From positions 45,944-109,943 of the forward strand of contig JAWLAN010000017.1 in assembly GCA_041395385.1 (NCBI GenBank): a stretch of 64,000 nucleotides of DNA. Reading direction: 5' to 3'. Position 1 is the stretch's first letter. The number at the start of each line of letters is the position of its first letter. Both the position numbers and the translations under genes were made by a program. Below the pieces are notes generated by a model. The model had not been told where the DNA came from. It did no database searches and saw only the letters and a list, made by a program, of their open reading frames with translations. This document shows, in pieces, positions 44,885 through 53,416 of the stretch. Source of the DNA: JAJVHZ01 sp041395385 (GTDB lineage: Bacteria > Pseudomonadota > Gammaproteobacteria > JAJPIJ01).

Positions 44885-44933
44885 CGGCACCGGGTGGCAG
44901 GCTGCGTGGGCGCGTGCCGCGGCGGAGGGCCCG

Positions 44934-44939
44934 TATACT
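44934..44939 (+). promoter_or_regulatory. yheU: Likely -10 element immediately before yheU
   Basis: TATACT matches the consensus at five of six positions and lies ten bases before the ATG at 44949. Transcripts would start at or within about two bases of the start codon. A clear -35 was not found. Confidence 0.35.
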
Positions 44940-44948
44940 GGCCATGTC

Positions 44949-45212
44949 ATGAGCACACCCGAGGTCCCTGAGGAGGACGAGGCCCCGATCGTGGTTCCTT
45001 ACCGGGAGCTCTCGGCCGCGGCGCTGCGCGGCGTCGTGGAATCCTTCGTGCTGCGCGAAGGCACCGATTACGGCGAGCGCGAGTTCACGCTCGAGCAGAA
45101 GGTCGCGCAGGTGATGCGCCAGCTCGAACGCGGCGAGGCCCAAGTTCTCTTCGACCCGAAGACCGAGACCGTGGAGATCGTGGCCGCGGTCGCGCTCGGC
45201 CGCCCACCCTGA
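44949..45212 (+). CDS. yheU: UPF0270 family protein YheU
   Basis: An 87-residue protein with the family core VPYRELSAAALRGVVESFVLREGTDYGEREFTLEQKVAQVMRQLERGEAQVLFDP. The function of the family is not known; it occurs across gammaproteobacteria. It stands alone, between a divergent gene and a convergent one. The start has no Shine-Dalgarno and would be nearly leaderless if the TATACT at 44934 is its -10. Confidence 0.9.
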   Translation: MSTPEVPEEDEAPIVVPYRELSAAALRGVVESFVLREGTDYGEREFTLEQKVAQVMRQLERGEAQVLFDPKTETVEIVAAVALGRPP

Positions 45213-45299
45213 TGGTCCGGCCCCCGTGGGCCCGCCACGCCGCCCTCATCCCGGTCATGCAGGGCGGATCGGCGCATTGCCGGCGGCCCGGCCGGCGGC

Positions 45300-45989
45300 T
45301 CAGGCAGTCGCCTGTTTCTCGAGCAAAGTCGCGAGGGCCGGCGGAAGCTGCAGTGCGGCGGCCAGCTGGTTCAGATAGGCGCGCTCCAGGTCGTTGACCC
45401 TGTCGATGACCAGCAGCGAGGTGGCATAGATCTCCAGGGCGGCCTCCTGTGAGTCCGCGCCGGCGGCCACCTCCCGGGCGTCCAGGGGCTTGTGGACCTC
45501 CTCCTTGATGAAGTGCAGCGTGTCGGTGTCGAGATTGAGATTCTGGATCTGCGCGTCGATGGCCGCCTGCTCCTCGGCGTCGATATGGCCGTCGGACTTC
45601 GCCGCCGCGATCAGCGCCCGCAGCAGGGCGCGACTGCGTTGCTCCGCCGGCGGGCCGCTCAACTGGCCGATCGGCGTTGCGGTCGGTGCGCTCGACGTTG
45701 TCTTCTGCTGCGCCTGCCAGTCCTGGTAGGCCTTGTACGCCAGGGTGCCGACGGCGGCCAGGCTGCCGAGCTTCAGCGCCGAGCCGGTGACCTTGCGTCC
45801 TCCCTTGGTGCCGAGCAGCAGCGCCAGCAGACCAGCGGCCGCCGCGCCCTTGCCCATGCCGGAGAGCATCGCCTCACGCTCGGGTCCCGCGGTGGGAACG
45901 CCGAGCTTCTGCTCGGCCACGCCCTGGCCCTTGGCGAGCATGTCGCGCCCGGATTGCAGGATCTGGTTCAACAGTGCGGAAGTGTCCAT
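45300..45989 (-). CDS. TerB/DUF533-family protein (YebE-like)
   Basis: A 229-residue protein starting MDTSALLNQILQSGRDMLAKGQG. It has a hydrophobic glycine-rich segment (GKGAAAAGLLALLLGTKGGRK, then SLAAVGTLAYKAYQDW). The C-terminal TerB-like domain includes LIAAAKSDGHIDAEEQAAIDAQI (a DxDxxx acidic loop) and LEIYATSLLVIDRVNDLERAYL. It belongs to DUF533, of which E. coli YebE is a member; its role is not settled. The larger frame upstream is not supported. Confidence 0.88.
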   Translation of the reverse strand: MDTSALLNQILQSGRDMLAKGQGVAEQKLGVPTAGPEREAMLSGMGKGAAAAGLLALLLGTKGGRKVTGSALKLGSLAAVGTLAYKAYQDWQAQQKTTSSAPTATPIGQLSGPPAEQRSRALLRALIAAAKSDGHIDAEEQAAIDAQIQNLNLDTDTLHFIKEEVHKPLDAREVAAGADSQEAALEIYATSLLVIDRVNDLERAYLNQLAAALQLPPALATLLEKQATA

Positions 45990-46096
45990 GTCGCTCTCCT
46001 GGAGATTGGCATCGCCCCGGGGCCAGGCCCGCTGCCGTCGCCGGGGTACGACAGCATAGACCGGCGCCAACGGTGGTGGTTGCAGCCGTTCATCGA

Positions 46097-47467
46097 TTAT
46101 TCCGTCAGCCACCGCAGGGACCCCGGCGCGTTCAGCATCACTGGCTGCCAGGTCCAGCCCGCCTCGGTCACCGCGCGGAGGAACGGCTGCTTGAGTTCCT
46201 GCAGGTCGAAGGTGTAAGCGTGGCTGAGCGCGCTGGAGGGCCGGCCGTCCGGTCCGAACTGCAGCCCGAAGACCCGTTCGCGCGCATACTCGAAAAACTG
46301 GATGCCGCGCGCGGCATGCCACTTGATCTCACCGCCGCGTCGACCCGCGGACCAATCCATGGCTCCCCAGTACTCCGTGACCCGTGCGGTATGGCTGTCC
46401 TGCTCCAGATCGATCTGCAGCCGGTGCGTGCGCCGCATGCCGTGGGCGCGCGCGTGATCCATCCATTTGGCGTCCGCGTAACGCCAGTCCACGCGCAGCC
46501 CGCGCCCGTCGGGCAGGGCCGTGACCTGCATCGGGACGTCGATGCCGTTGACCTCGAGGAGTCGGTTGCGCAGTGCCGGCAGCGGCAGCGGGCGTGCGGC
46601 CCGCCCCGCCTGCGCCCGCACACGCGCCGCCCACGCCGAGCCTTTGAAGAAGACCAGCGCCGCGAGGAGCATCAGCGTCAGCAGCGCGGCGATCCGGACC
46701 GGCCACGGCTCGAAGTAGCCGATGACCGCCGGCGCGAACGGAAGCAGGTAATCGGGCGAGGGCGTGGGAGACGCTGCGGCGGCGGAGGCTGTGACCCGGG
46801 GCGCAGCCGATCCAGCGGTGAGGATCCCGATGGCCTGGCGGCGCGCGGTGAGCGCGGCGTCCGTGGGCGCGGTCCACACCAGCAGATCGGCGCCGGAGCG
46901 AATCATGGCCACGCGATCGTCGACGCCTGGCCTGTGGCCTCGCAGTTCGCCGCCCGGCACGGCCTTGAAGTCGACATGGAAGTAGCGGGCATAAGCCTGC
47001 GCGGCCCGGTCCGCCTCGCCGGCCGTCGCGAAGCTCGCCGCCAGCACGGTCTGCGCTGCGGGAAAGATGGCGAGCTCGGCGTGCTCTGCGGCGCCGAGGA
47101 ACTCGCGGAAGACCGGTATGGCGTCCTGGACCAGCTCGGTCTGGACATCGGCGCCGAACAGCAGCCGCGGATCGGCATAGCGACCCTCGTGCACCGGCAA
47201 CCGCGGCGCGGCGGCCCCCGCGGCCGCGGCGTCCGGCGGCACTGCCGGCGGGCGCACGGCCAGGATCAGATGTCCCAGGACCTGCGGAACGAGGATCACC
47301 CCGAGAAACGCCGCGAAGAAGGCGATGGGGCGCAACGACACCCCGGCGCGTCTCATCAGGACCGCGAGGATGGCCAGTACGACGATAGCGATCGCGAGGC
47401 CCGTGCCCAGACCGATGAAGACTGGATTGGCCTCGGCGAAGGCCCGCAGCCATGGCAGCGAGTTCAT
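46097..47467 (-). CDS. Uncharacterised inner-membrane protein with three membrane segments
   Basis: A 456-residue protein starting MNSLPWLRAFAEANPVFIG (the ATG at 47467). Two membrane segments occur at the N-terminus (NPVFIGLGTGLAIAIVVLAILAVLM; IAFFAAFLGVILVPQVLGHLILA) and one near residue 275 (IAALLTLMLLAALVFF). In between is a soluble region (about 70-240) with PVHEGRYADPRLLFGADV and IPVFREFLGAAEHAELAIFPA. The C-terminal part (about 300-456) includes GAMDWSAGRRGGEIKWHAARGIQ. No family with a known function was recognised. It diverges from rnfA. Confidence 0.75.
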   Translation of the reverse strand: MNSLPWLRAFAEANPVFIGLGTGLAIAIVVLAILAVLMRRAGVSLRPIAFFAAFLGVILVPQVLGHLILAVRPPAVPPDAAAAGAAAPRLPVHEGRYADPRLLFGADVQTELVQDAIPVFREFLGAAEHAELAIFPAAQTVLAASFATAGEADRAAQAYARYFHVDFKAVPGGELRGHRPGVDDRVAMIRSGADLLVWTAPTDAALTARRQAIGILTAGSAAPRVTASAAAASPTPSPDYLLPFAPAVIGYFEPWPVRIAALLTLMLLAALVFFKGSAWAARVRAQAGRAARPLPLPALRNRLLEVNGIDVPMQVTALPDGRGLRVDWRYADAKWMDHARAHGMRRTHRLQIDLEQDSHTARVTEYWGAMDWSAGRRGGEIKWHAARGIQFFEYARERVFGLQFGPDGRPSSALSHAYTFDLQELKQPFLRAVTEAGWTWQPVMLNAPGSLRWLTE

Positions 47468-47662
47468 GCGTGGCGTTCTCGTATGCCTCGGCGGTGGCAT
47501 TCCCGGGATGCGCGGCAAGGCATCGCGCGTGACGCGGGGCGGCCCGCTCCGCCGAGGTGTTAAGATACCCTCGCTCGCCGCTCGACGGCGAATGATACGC
47601 CGCCCGCCGACGACCCAAAAGCCGTGCAACGTGTTCTTCGAGCTGCATGAACGGGTGACTGC

Positions 47663-48238
47663 GTGACCACGCTCTTCTCGACCATCCTGGCCGCGGCGCT
47701 GGCGCAAAACCTCCTTCTGGACGGATTGCTGGGCCTGTGCCCGGCGCTGGCGTTGTCGCGCCGCCATGACGTCGCTGCCGGCATGGCGCTGCTTACGCTG
47801 GCGGCATTGCCGATCCTCATCCTGCTCGGCTACACGATTCAGGTCGGCGTTCTTCGGCCGTTGGGCGCGGAGTCCCTGACACTCATCGCATGGGCACTCC
47901 TGTTGACCACCCTGCCGGCGGCAGCCGCAACGCTGCTCGCGCGCCTGCGGCCCGATCTGCAGACACCGCTCGGCGACTACCTGCCGTTCTTCGGCTTCAA
48001 CTGCCTGGTGCTGGGCGGAGTATTGCTTACGAGCGTACGCGCGGAGAGCCTCGTCCAGGCCGTCGGGCTCGCCATCGGGACGGCGGCCGGTTACGCCATC
48101 GTGTTGCTGATGCTCTCGGCGCTGCGCGAGCGGCTGGCCCTGACGCCCCTGCCGGCGGCGATGCGCGGCGGCGCCGCCACGCTCGTCACGCTGGGGCTTT
48201 TCGCGCTGGCGCTGACCGGGCTGCGCGGGATCCTCTGA
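47663..48238 (+). CDS. rnfA: Rnf electron-transport complex subunit A
   Basis: A 191-residue inner-membrane protein with a GTG start and about six hydrophobic segments. It matches RnfA/RsxA in length (193) and in LAQNLLLDGLLGLCPALA (the conserved NNxVLxxxLGLCP motif, here degenerate) and YLPFFGFNCLVLGGVLL (compare xxPLITTNCAVLGVAL). Rnf couples ferredoxin and NAD(H) electron transfer to ion movement, or reduces SoxR. It opens the rnfABCDG cluster. Confidence 0.9.
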   Translation: MTTLFSTILAAALAQNLLLDGLLGLCPALALSRRHDVAAGMALLTLAALPILILLGYTIQVGVLRPLGAESLTLIAWALLLTTLPAAAATLLARLRPDLQTPLGDYLPFFGFNCLVLGGVLLTSVRAESLVQAVGLAIGTAAGYAIVLLMLSALRERLALTPLPAAMRGGAATLVTLGLFALALTGLRGIL

Positions 48239-48239
48239 G

Positions 48240-48788
48240 ATGTCGATCGCCATCGCCATGGCGGTCCTGGTCCTGGGGGCGCTGGTGGCTGCGCGTGCCC
48301 TGATCGGCACCGCCGCATCGTCCTCGCGCAGTTCGCGCGACCTCGCCGCGCATATCGACCGTCTGCTCCCGCAGACGCAGTGCGGCCGCTGTCTCTACGC
48401 GGGCTGCCGCCCGTATGCCGAGGCGATTGCGCGCGGGGAGGCGCGCATCAATCGATGTCCGCCGGGTGGAGCGGCGACAATAGGAAGGCTGGCGCAGATG
48501 CTCGGCGTGGAGCCGCTCGCGCTGGATCCGCTGCACGGCGCGGAGGCGCCGGCGAGCGTGGTGATCATCGACGAGGAGACGTGCATCGGCTGCACCAAGT
48601 GCATACAGGCCTGTCCGGTCGATGCCATCCTCGGCGCGGCCCGGCAGATGCACACCGTCATCGCCGCGGAGTGCACGGGCTGCGAGCTGTGCATACCTCC
48701 GTGCCCCGTCGACTGCATTGCCGTGGTGCCGGCGCCGGCCCCGCGGCAGGCGTGGAAGTGGCCGGCCCCGAGCGGGGCGAGCGCGTGA
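48240..48788 (+). CDS. rnfB: Rnf complex subunit B (iron-sulfur protein)
   Basis: A 182-residue iron-sulfur subunit with a single N-terminal membrane segment. It has a four-cysteine cluster motif (QCGRCLYAGCRPYAE, and RCPPGG) and two 4Fe-4S ferredoxin motifs (CIGCTKCIQACPVDA and CTGCELCIPPCPVDC). RnfB receives electrons from ferredoxin. The ATG is one base after the rnfA stop and rnfC overlaps its end (GTGA). Confidence 0.96.
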   Translation: MSIAIAMAVLVLGALVAARALIGTAASSSRSSRDLAAHIDRLLPQTQCGRCLYAGCRPYAEAIARGEARINRCPPGGAATIGRLAQMLGVEPLALDPLHGAEAPASVVIIDEETCIGCTKCIQACPVDAILGAARQMHTVIAAECTGCELCIPPCPVDCIAVVPAPAPRQAWKWPAPSGASA

Positions 48789-50335
48789 GCGCCGTACTGC
48801 GCGCCTTGCGTGGCGGCGTGCGCGTGCCGCGCGGCAAGGAGCCGCTGCAGGGCGCAGGCAGCCGCGGCGTGCCGCTTCCGCCCTTGCTCACGTATCCGCT
48901 GCAGGCCCACGTCGGTACGCCGGCGCGCCCGGTCGTCGACGTCGGTCAGAAGGTGTGCCGCGGGGAGTTGCTCGCCGTGCCGAGCTCCTACGTCAGCCAG
49001 GCGATCCACGCGGGGACCTCCGGCGTCATCGTCGAGATCGGCGAGCGCGCCGTCATCCATCCCGGCGGGCTCAGGGACACCTGCGTCGTGCTGCAGGTCG
49101 ACGGCGAGGATCGCCGGCTCGAGCCCTCGCCAGCGCTGGATCCCGGGTTCGCCACGCCGCAGGCGCTGCTGGCGCGGATCGCCGAGGCCGGCATCGTCGG
49201 CATGGGCGGCGCCGGCTTTCCCAGCCACGTGAAGCTGCGCGAGGGTCAGACCAACGCGGTGCGCCTGCTGATCATCAATGCCGTGGAGTGCGAGCCCTAC
49301 ATCTCCTGCGACGATTGCATGATCCGCGAACGCGCCGCCGACGTCGTGCTCGGGGCGCGCATCCTGAAGCAGGCGCTCGGCGCGTCGCAATGCGTGATTG
49401 CCCTGGAGGAGGACATGCAGCAGGCATGGGGCGTGCTGTCCGCCTGCGATACCGCCGGCACGGAGCTCGTTCGGGTGCCGGCCATCTATCCCGCGGGCAG
49501 CGAGAGGCAGCTCATCCGGATGATCACCGGCGCCGAGGTGCCGACGCGCGGGCTGCCGATCGACGCCGGGGTGGTGATGCACAACGCCGCCACCGCGGTG
49601 GCGGTCGCCGACGCCGTAGTCCGCGGCTTGCCGCTGACCGAGAGGCTGCTGACCGTTGCCGGGGCGGTGCGGACTCCGGCCAACCTGCGCGTGCGCATCG
49701 GCACGCCAATCGCACATCTGCTCGATGCCTGCGGGCGCTCCGCGGGCGATGCGCGGGTCATCGTCGGCGGTCCGATGATGGGCACGCGGCTCGACGACGA
49801 ATCGGCGCCGGTCGTGAAGACCACGAACTGCGTGCTGCGGCTTCCTGCCGCCGACGACGAGCCGGGCATGCCCTGCATACGATGCGGCGACTGCGTCGAG
49901 GTCTGCCCGGCGCAGCTGCAGCCGCAGGCGCTCTACGAGATCGCGCGCGCCGGCGACTGGGACGGCGCGCGCGATCTCCACCTCTTCGACTGCATCGAGT
50001 GCGGTGCCTGCGCCTACGTGTGCCCGAGCAGACTGCCGCTGGTGCACTACTATCGCCATGCGAAGTCCGAGATCGAGGCGCTCGAGTCGGCGCAGCGCCG
50101 CGCGGCGGAATTGCGGTCGCGGTACGAAGCGAGACTGCGGCGCCTGGCGCAGTCGGGCGGTGCGGCAGCGGATACGGAGGAGCAGGTGGAAGCGGACGCC
50201 GCGGACGTGCCGGCGCCCACGCCCGATCGCGCAGCCATGCAGGCGGAGATCGCGGCGGCGATCGCGCGCACGAAGGCGCGGCGGGCGGCGACTGCGCCAG
50301 CGCCCACCGGCAAGGACGGGGACGGCACGCGCTGA
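48785..50335 (+). CDS. rnfC: Rnf complex subunit C (NADH/flavin-binding)
   Basis: A 516-residue subunit with a GTG start overlapping the rnfB stop. It has the RnfC N-terminal domain (LPPLLTYPLQAHVGTPARPVV), the Complex I 51-kDa-like flavin/NADH region (GIVGMGGAGFPSHVKL, NAVECEPYISCDD), a SLBB fold, and two 4Fe-4S motifs (CIRCGDCVEVCP and CIECGACAYVCPS). A long Ala/Glu/Arg-rich tail follows. It is thought to be the NADH-interacting subunit. Confidence 0.95.
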   Translation: MSAVLRALRGGVRVPRGKEPLQGAGSRGVPLPPLLTYPLQAHVGTPARPVVDVGQKVCRGELLAVPSSYVSQAIHAGTSGVIVEIGERAVIHPGGLRDTCVVLQVDGEDRRLEPSPALDPGFATPQALLARIAEAGIVGMGGAGFPSHVKLREGQTNAVRLLIINAVECEPYISCDDCMIRERAADVVLGARILKQALGASQCVIALEEDMQQAWGVLSACDTAGTELVRVPAIYPAGSERQLIRMITGAEVPTRGLPIDAGVVMHNAATAVAVADAVVRGLPLTERLLTVAGAVRTPANLRVRIGTPIAHLLDACGRSAGDARVIVGGPMMGTRLDDESAPVVKTTNCVLRLPAADDEPGMPCIRCGDCVEVCPAQLQPQALYEIARAGDWDGARDLHLFDCIECGACAYVCPSRLPLVHYYRHAKSEIEALESAQRRAAELRSRYEARLRRLAQSGGAAADTEEQVEADAADVPAPTPDRAAMQAEIAAAIARTKARRAATAPAPTGKDGDGTR

Positions 50336-51357
50336 TGCAGCGCGATGCGCCCCGCGTGGTCAGCTCCCCGCACATACACGGCGGCGCGAGCGTGGCCGGC
50401 GTCATGGGGCGGGTACTGATCGCGCTGCTGCCGGGAATGATCGTCTCGGCCTGGTTCCTCGGGCCGGGCGTGCTCCTGCAGATCGGCATCGCCGCGCTCG
50501 CCGCACTCGCAGCGGAGGCGGTCATGCTGTCGATACGCGGTGAGCCGGTGCGCCGGTTCCTGTTCGACGGCACGGCGATCGTGGCGGGCGCTTTGATCGG
50601 GCTGGCCATGCCGCCGCTCGCGCCGTGGTGGCTCGCGGCGCTGGCGGCGGTATTCGCGATGGTCGTCGTCAAGCATGCCTACGGCGGGGTCGGGCACAAC
50701 CTCTTCAACCCGGCGATGGCGGGCTACGCGCTGCTGCTGGTGTGCTTTCCGTATGCAATGAAGTCCTGGCCGGCGCCCGGTGCCGAGGCGTGGGCCGCCG
50801 ACGTGCTGGGCGCGGTGTTCCTCCCGGATGCCGCCAGCGTGGACGCGGTGAGCGGCGCGACCGCGCTCTCGTTCGTGCGCGACGGCCTGCAGAGCATGAA
50901 GATGCTCTCGGAGCTGGCGCCGGGCGAGGCGGCGAGCCTCCTGGGCGGCGGCGCGCCGTGGGTGAATCTCGCCTTCCTCGGCGGCGGCCTCGCGCTGCTG
51001 GCCGCGGGGGTGATCCGCTGGCAGATCCCCGCGGGATTCATCCTGGGCCTGCTCGCCGTTTCGCTGCTGCTGCACCTCGGCGATGCGCAGCGCCACGCCT
51101 CGCCGCTGTTCCATATGCTGAGCGGGGCGACCATGCTCGGCGCATTCTTCATCGCCACCGACCCGGTGTCCTCGCCGGTGACTCCGCGCGGCCGCCTCGT
51201 GTTCGGACTGCTGATCGGCGCCGTGGTGATCCTCATACGCCGCTATGGCCATTACCCCGACGGCGTGGCGTTCGCGGTGCTGTTGATGAACGCCGCCGCG
51301 CCGCTCATCGATCGCTACACGCGCCCGCGCGTGTACGGCGAGCGGGATACGCGGTGA
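50335..51357 (+). CDS. rnfD: Rnf complex subunit D (FMN-bearing membrane subunit)
   Basis: A 340-residue inner-membrane subunit with about nine membrane segments. The covalent-FMN threonine is in the motif VSGATALSF, typical of RnfD and NqrB. GYGGVGHNLFNPAMAGYALLL-type and TDPVSSPVTPRGRL segments also match. The ATG overlaps the rnfC stop (TGATG). Confidence 0.95.
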   Translation: MQRDAPRVVSSPHIHGGASVAGVMGRVLIALLPGMIVSAWFLGPGVLLQIGIAALAALAAEAVMLSIRGEPVRRFLFDGTAIVAGALIGLAMPPLAPWWLAALAAVFAMVVVKHAYGGVGHNLFNPAMAGYALLLVCFPYAMKSWPAPGAEAWAADVLGAVFLPDAASVDAVSGATALSFVRDGLQSMKMLSELAPGEAASLLGGGAPWVNLAFLGGGLALLAAGVIRWQIPAGFILGLLAVSLLLHLGDAQRHASPLFHMLSGATMLGAFFIATDPVSSPVTPRGRLVFGLLIGAVVILIRRYGHYPDGVAFAVLLMNAAAPLIDRYTRPRVYGERDTR

Positions 51358-51968
51358 GTGCCCTCACGGCGCGCGCGGCCCCGTGGGTGCTGATGGCGGT
51401 GGTGCTCGCCGCGGCGGCCTTGGCGGTCGCGACCGATCGCTGGCTGCAGCCGATCCGCGAGCGGGTGCGCGGAGAGGCGGTGCGGGCAATGCTGGCGGGG
51501 GTGCCGATGCCGCCGTATGACAACGACCCGGCTGTCGAGACGAGCGCCGTCATGCGTCGCGAGGGCGCGAGCTACATCGAGCAGATCTACCGCGCACGCC
51601 GTGGCGGCGCGCCGGTCGGGGCATGGCTGGTGGTACGGGCGCCGGGCTATGCCGGCGAGATGCGTCTGCTCATCGGCGTGCGCGACAACGGCGTGGTCAC
51701 CGCGGTGCGCCTGCTCTCGCAGCGTGAGACGCCCGGTTACGGCGATCGCGTCGCCGGCTCCGAGGCCGCGTGGTTGCGCGGATTCGAGGGACGAGCGCTC
51801 GGCAATCCGTTGCGGCGTCTCTGGAGCGTCAGCAACGAGGGCGGAGCGTTCGACGCCGTGAGCGGCGCGACCATCACCTCGCGCGGCGTCGTGCATGCCG
51901 TGCGCGACGCGCTCGCCTGGTACGTCGGCAGCGCGGCGACGGCCTCGCCGCCAGCGACGGCGCCGTAG
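51354..51968 (+). CDS. rnfG: Rnf complex subunit G (FMN-binding)
   Basis: A 204-residue protein with one N-terminal membrane segment and a GTG start overlapping the rnfD stop. The periplasmic FMN-binding domain carries RLLSQRETPGYGDRV and the FMN-attachment site DAVSGATITSRGVVHAV. It is the last rnf gene here. rnfE, normally next, is missing; a C-terminal Ala/Pro tail and then a gap precede a convergent gene. Confidence 0.94.
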   Translation: MSALTARAAPWVLMAVVLAAAALAVATDRWLQPIRERVRGEAVRAMLAGVPMPPYDNDPAVETSAVMRREGASYIEQIYRARRGGAPVGAWLVVRAPGYAGEMRLLIGVRDNGVVTAVRLLSQRETPGYGDRVAGSEAAWLRGFEGRALGNPLRRLWSVSNEGGAFDAVSGATITSRGVVHAVRDALAWYVGSAATASPPATAP

Positions 51969-52034
51969 CGGCGCGGAGTTCTCCTCAGGCCGATGGCGTG
52001 CCGCCCATCCGCGCCCCGGCGAACGCGGGCGGCA

Positions 52035-52529
52035 TCAACGGACGTGCGGCCGATCGGGCAGTTCGTTGGGATTCTCGCCCTCGGCGGGGAAGTGCCGCGC
52101 CAGGAGCTCCGAGGCCGCATCGATGGCGGCGAGCGAGCCGGCCAGGAACTCACCGCGCGAGAACGACTGTCGCAGGGCCTCGCACACGGCCTGCCAACGC
52201 GCATCGTCGACGTGCCGCGCGATGCCGCGGTCGGCGACGATCTCGACGTCGCGATCGGCGAGCAGCACGTAGATCAGCACGCCGTTGTTGCGCTCGGTGT
52301 CCCAGACGTGCAGTTCGGCGAATACCTCCAGGGCACGCTCGCGCGCTGACTCGCCCCGGCAGAGGGCGCCGGGCTCCAGCGCGCTCTCCACGGCAAAGCG
52401 GATCTCGCCGAGATGGGTCCGCTCGGCGGCCCTGATTGCCTGTTCGATCGCCGTCAGGGTGGCCTCGGGGAACGCGCGGCGCAGGCGCGCCTGCGGAAAG
52501 AAGACGTGCCGAAGCCACCGGCCGAGCAT
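52035..52529 (-). CDS. TPM-domain protein (membrane- or cytosol-located)
   Basis: A 164-residue protein starting MLGRWLRHVFFPQARLRRAFP; a start six bases earlier (MVMLGR) is also possible. It lacks a signal peptide. The TPM_phosphatase-like core includes HLGEIRFAVESALEP, VFAELHVWDTERNNGVLIYVLLADRDVEIVADRGIARHV. It follows the larger TPM protein with a TGATG overlap and so belongs to the same transcript. Function unknown; TPM domains in plants and bacteria are associated with photosystem repair and membrane stress but not firmly assigned. Confidence 0.85.
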   Translation of the reverse strand: MLGRWLRHVFFPQARLRRAFPEATLTAIEQAIRAAERTHLGEIRFAVESALEPGALCRGESARERALEVFAELHVWDTERNNGVLIYVLLADRDVEIVADRGIARHVDDARWQAVCEALRQSFSRGEFLAGSLAAIDAASELLARHFPAEGENPNELPDRPHVR

Positions 52530-53416
52530 CACCATCTTCCCGAGGCGCCGCCACCGCCGAAGGTTCCGCCACCGCCGCTGAAGCCGCCGCCTCCGCTCCA
52601 ACCGCCTCCGCCGCCGCTCCAGCCTCCGCCCCAGTCCGAGTAGCGGCCGCGGTTGCTCCAGCGCCGGCGCCCGCCCGTGCCCATGTCGGAGAACAGCAGC
52701 GAGAACACGAACGCCAGCACGCCGGCCCCCACGGCAACGCCGAGGATCGTCGAGATCAGCCACACGAAGAGTCCCGTCAGGCCGCCGGTCGCCGCCGCTC
52801 CCATCACGCGCCCGAAGAGGCGTCGAAGCATGGGCCCGGCGATGACGGCCAGCACGATGGCCATCGGGATGAACGACTGCCAGTGCGGCTCGTTGGCGTA
52901 ACGGCGGGGATCCGGTTCGGGCAGCGGCTCACCGTCGATGGTCTTCATCAACCGGTCCACGCCGGCGTCGATGCCGGCGTAATAACTGCCGTGCTTGAAC
53001 AGGGGCACGATCACCTCGCGGATCACCCGCGAGGCGACGGCGTCGCTCACGGCGCCCTCCAGACCGTAGCCGACCTCGATGCGCAGCGCGCGATCCTCCT
53101 TCGCCACCAGCAGCAGGATCCCGTCGTCCACCCCCTCGCGGCCGAGCTTCCACTGCTCCGCAACGCGCAGGGCGTACTGCTCGATGGTCTCCGGTTCGGT
53201 GCTCGGGACGATGAGAACGGCGAGCTGGCTGCCCTTGCGTGCCTCGAAGTCGTCGAGCTTCCGCTCGAGGGCCTCGACCTCCGCGGCGCTCAGCGTGCCG
53301 CTCTGATCGATGACGCGCGCGGTCAGCGGCGGCACCGGCACCTCGGCCGGTGCGGAGCCGGCCGCCAGCAGGAGTATGGCGCTGATCCATCTCAGCGCCA
53401 CGGGCAGGGGTCTCAC
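52529..53416 (-). CDS. Exported TPM-domain protein with glycine-rich tail (YgcG-like)
   Basis: A 295-residue protein with a GTG start overlapping the lemA stop. The signal peptide (RWISAILLLAAGSAPAEV) is followed by a TPM domain: TARVIDQSGTLSAAEVEALERKLDDFE, GSQLAVLIVPSTEPETIEQYA, GREGVDDGILLLVAKEDRALRIEVGYGLEG. A membrane segment (GLFVWLISTILGVAVGAGVLAFVFSLLF) comes next and the tail is a run of Gly-rich repeats (GGGWSGGGGGWSGGGG). E. coli YgcG has the same layout. It is co-encoded with LemA, a frequent pairing. Confidence 0.9.
   Translation of the reverse strand: MRPLPVALRWISAILLLAAGSAPAEVPVPPLTARVIDQSGTLSAAEVEALERKLDDFEARKGSQLAVLIVPSTEPETIEQYALRVAEQWKLGREGVDDGILLLVAKEDRALRIEVGYGLEGAVSDAVASRVIREVIVPLFKHGSYYAGIDAGVDRLMKTIDGEPLPEPDPRRYANEPHWQSFIPMAIVLAVIAGPMLRRLFGRVMGAAATGGLTGLFVWLISTILGVAVGAGVLAFVFSLLFSDMGTGGRRRWSNRGRYSDWGGGWSGGGGGWSGGGGFSGGGGTFGGGGASGRW

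Noticed and set aside
47468..48310. Upstream extension of the unknown membrane protein frame, antisense to rnfA
   Set aside because: The extension beyond 47467 overlaps rnfA on the other strand and has low-complexity Arg/Gln/Glu-rich composition; the ATG at 47467 gives a clean membrane segment.
52540..52640. GC-rich tandem repeat that could be taken for an intergenic repeat or CRISPR-like array
   Set aside because: It is the coding sequence for the glycine-rich tail of the TPM protein; no CRISPR repeat-spacer structure was seen.
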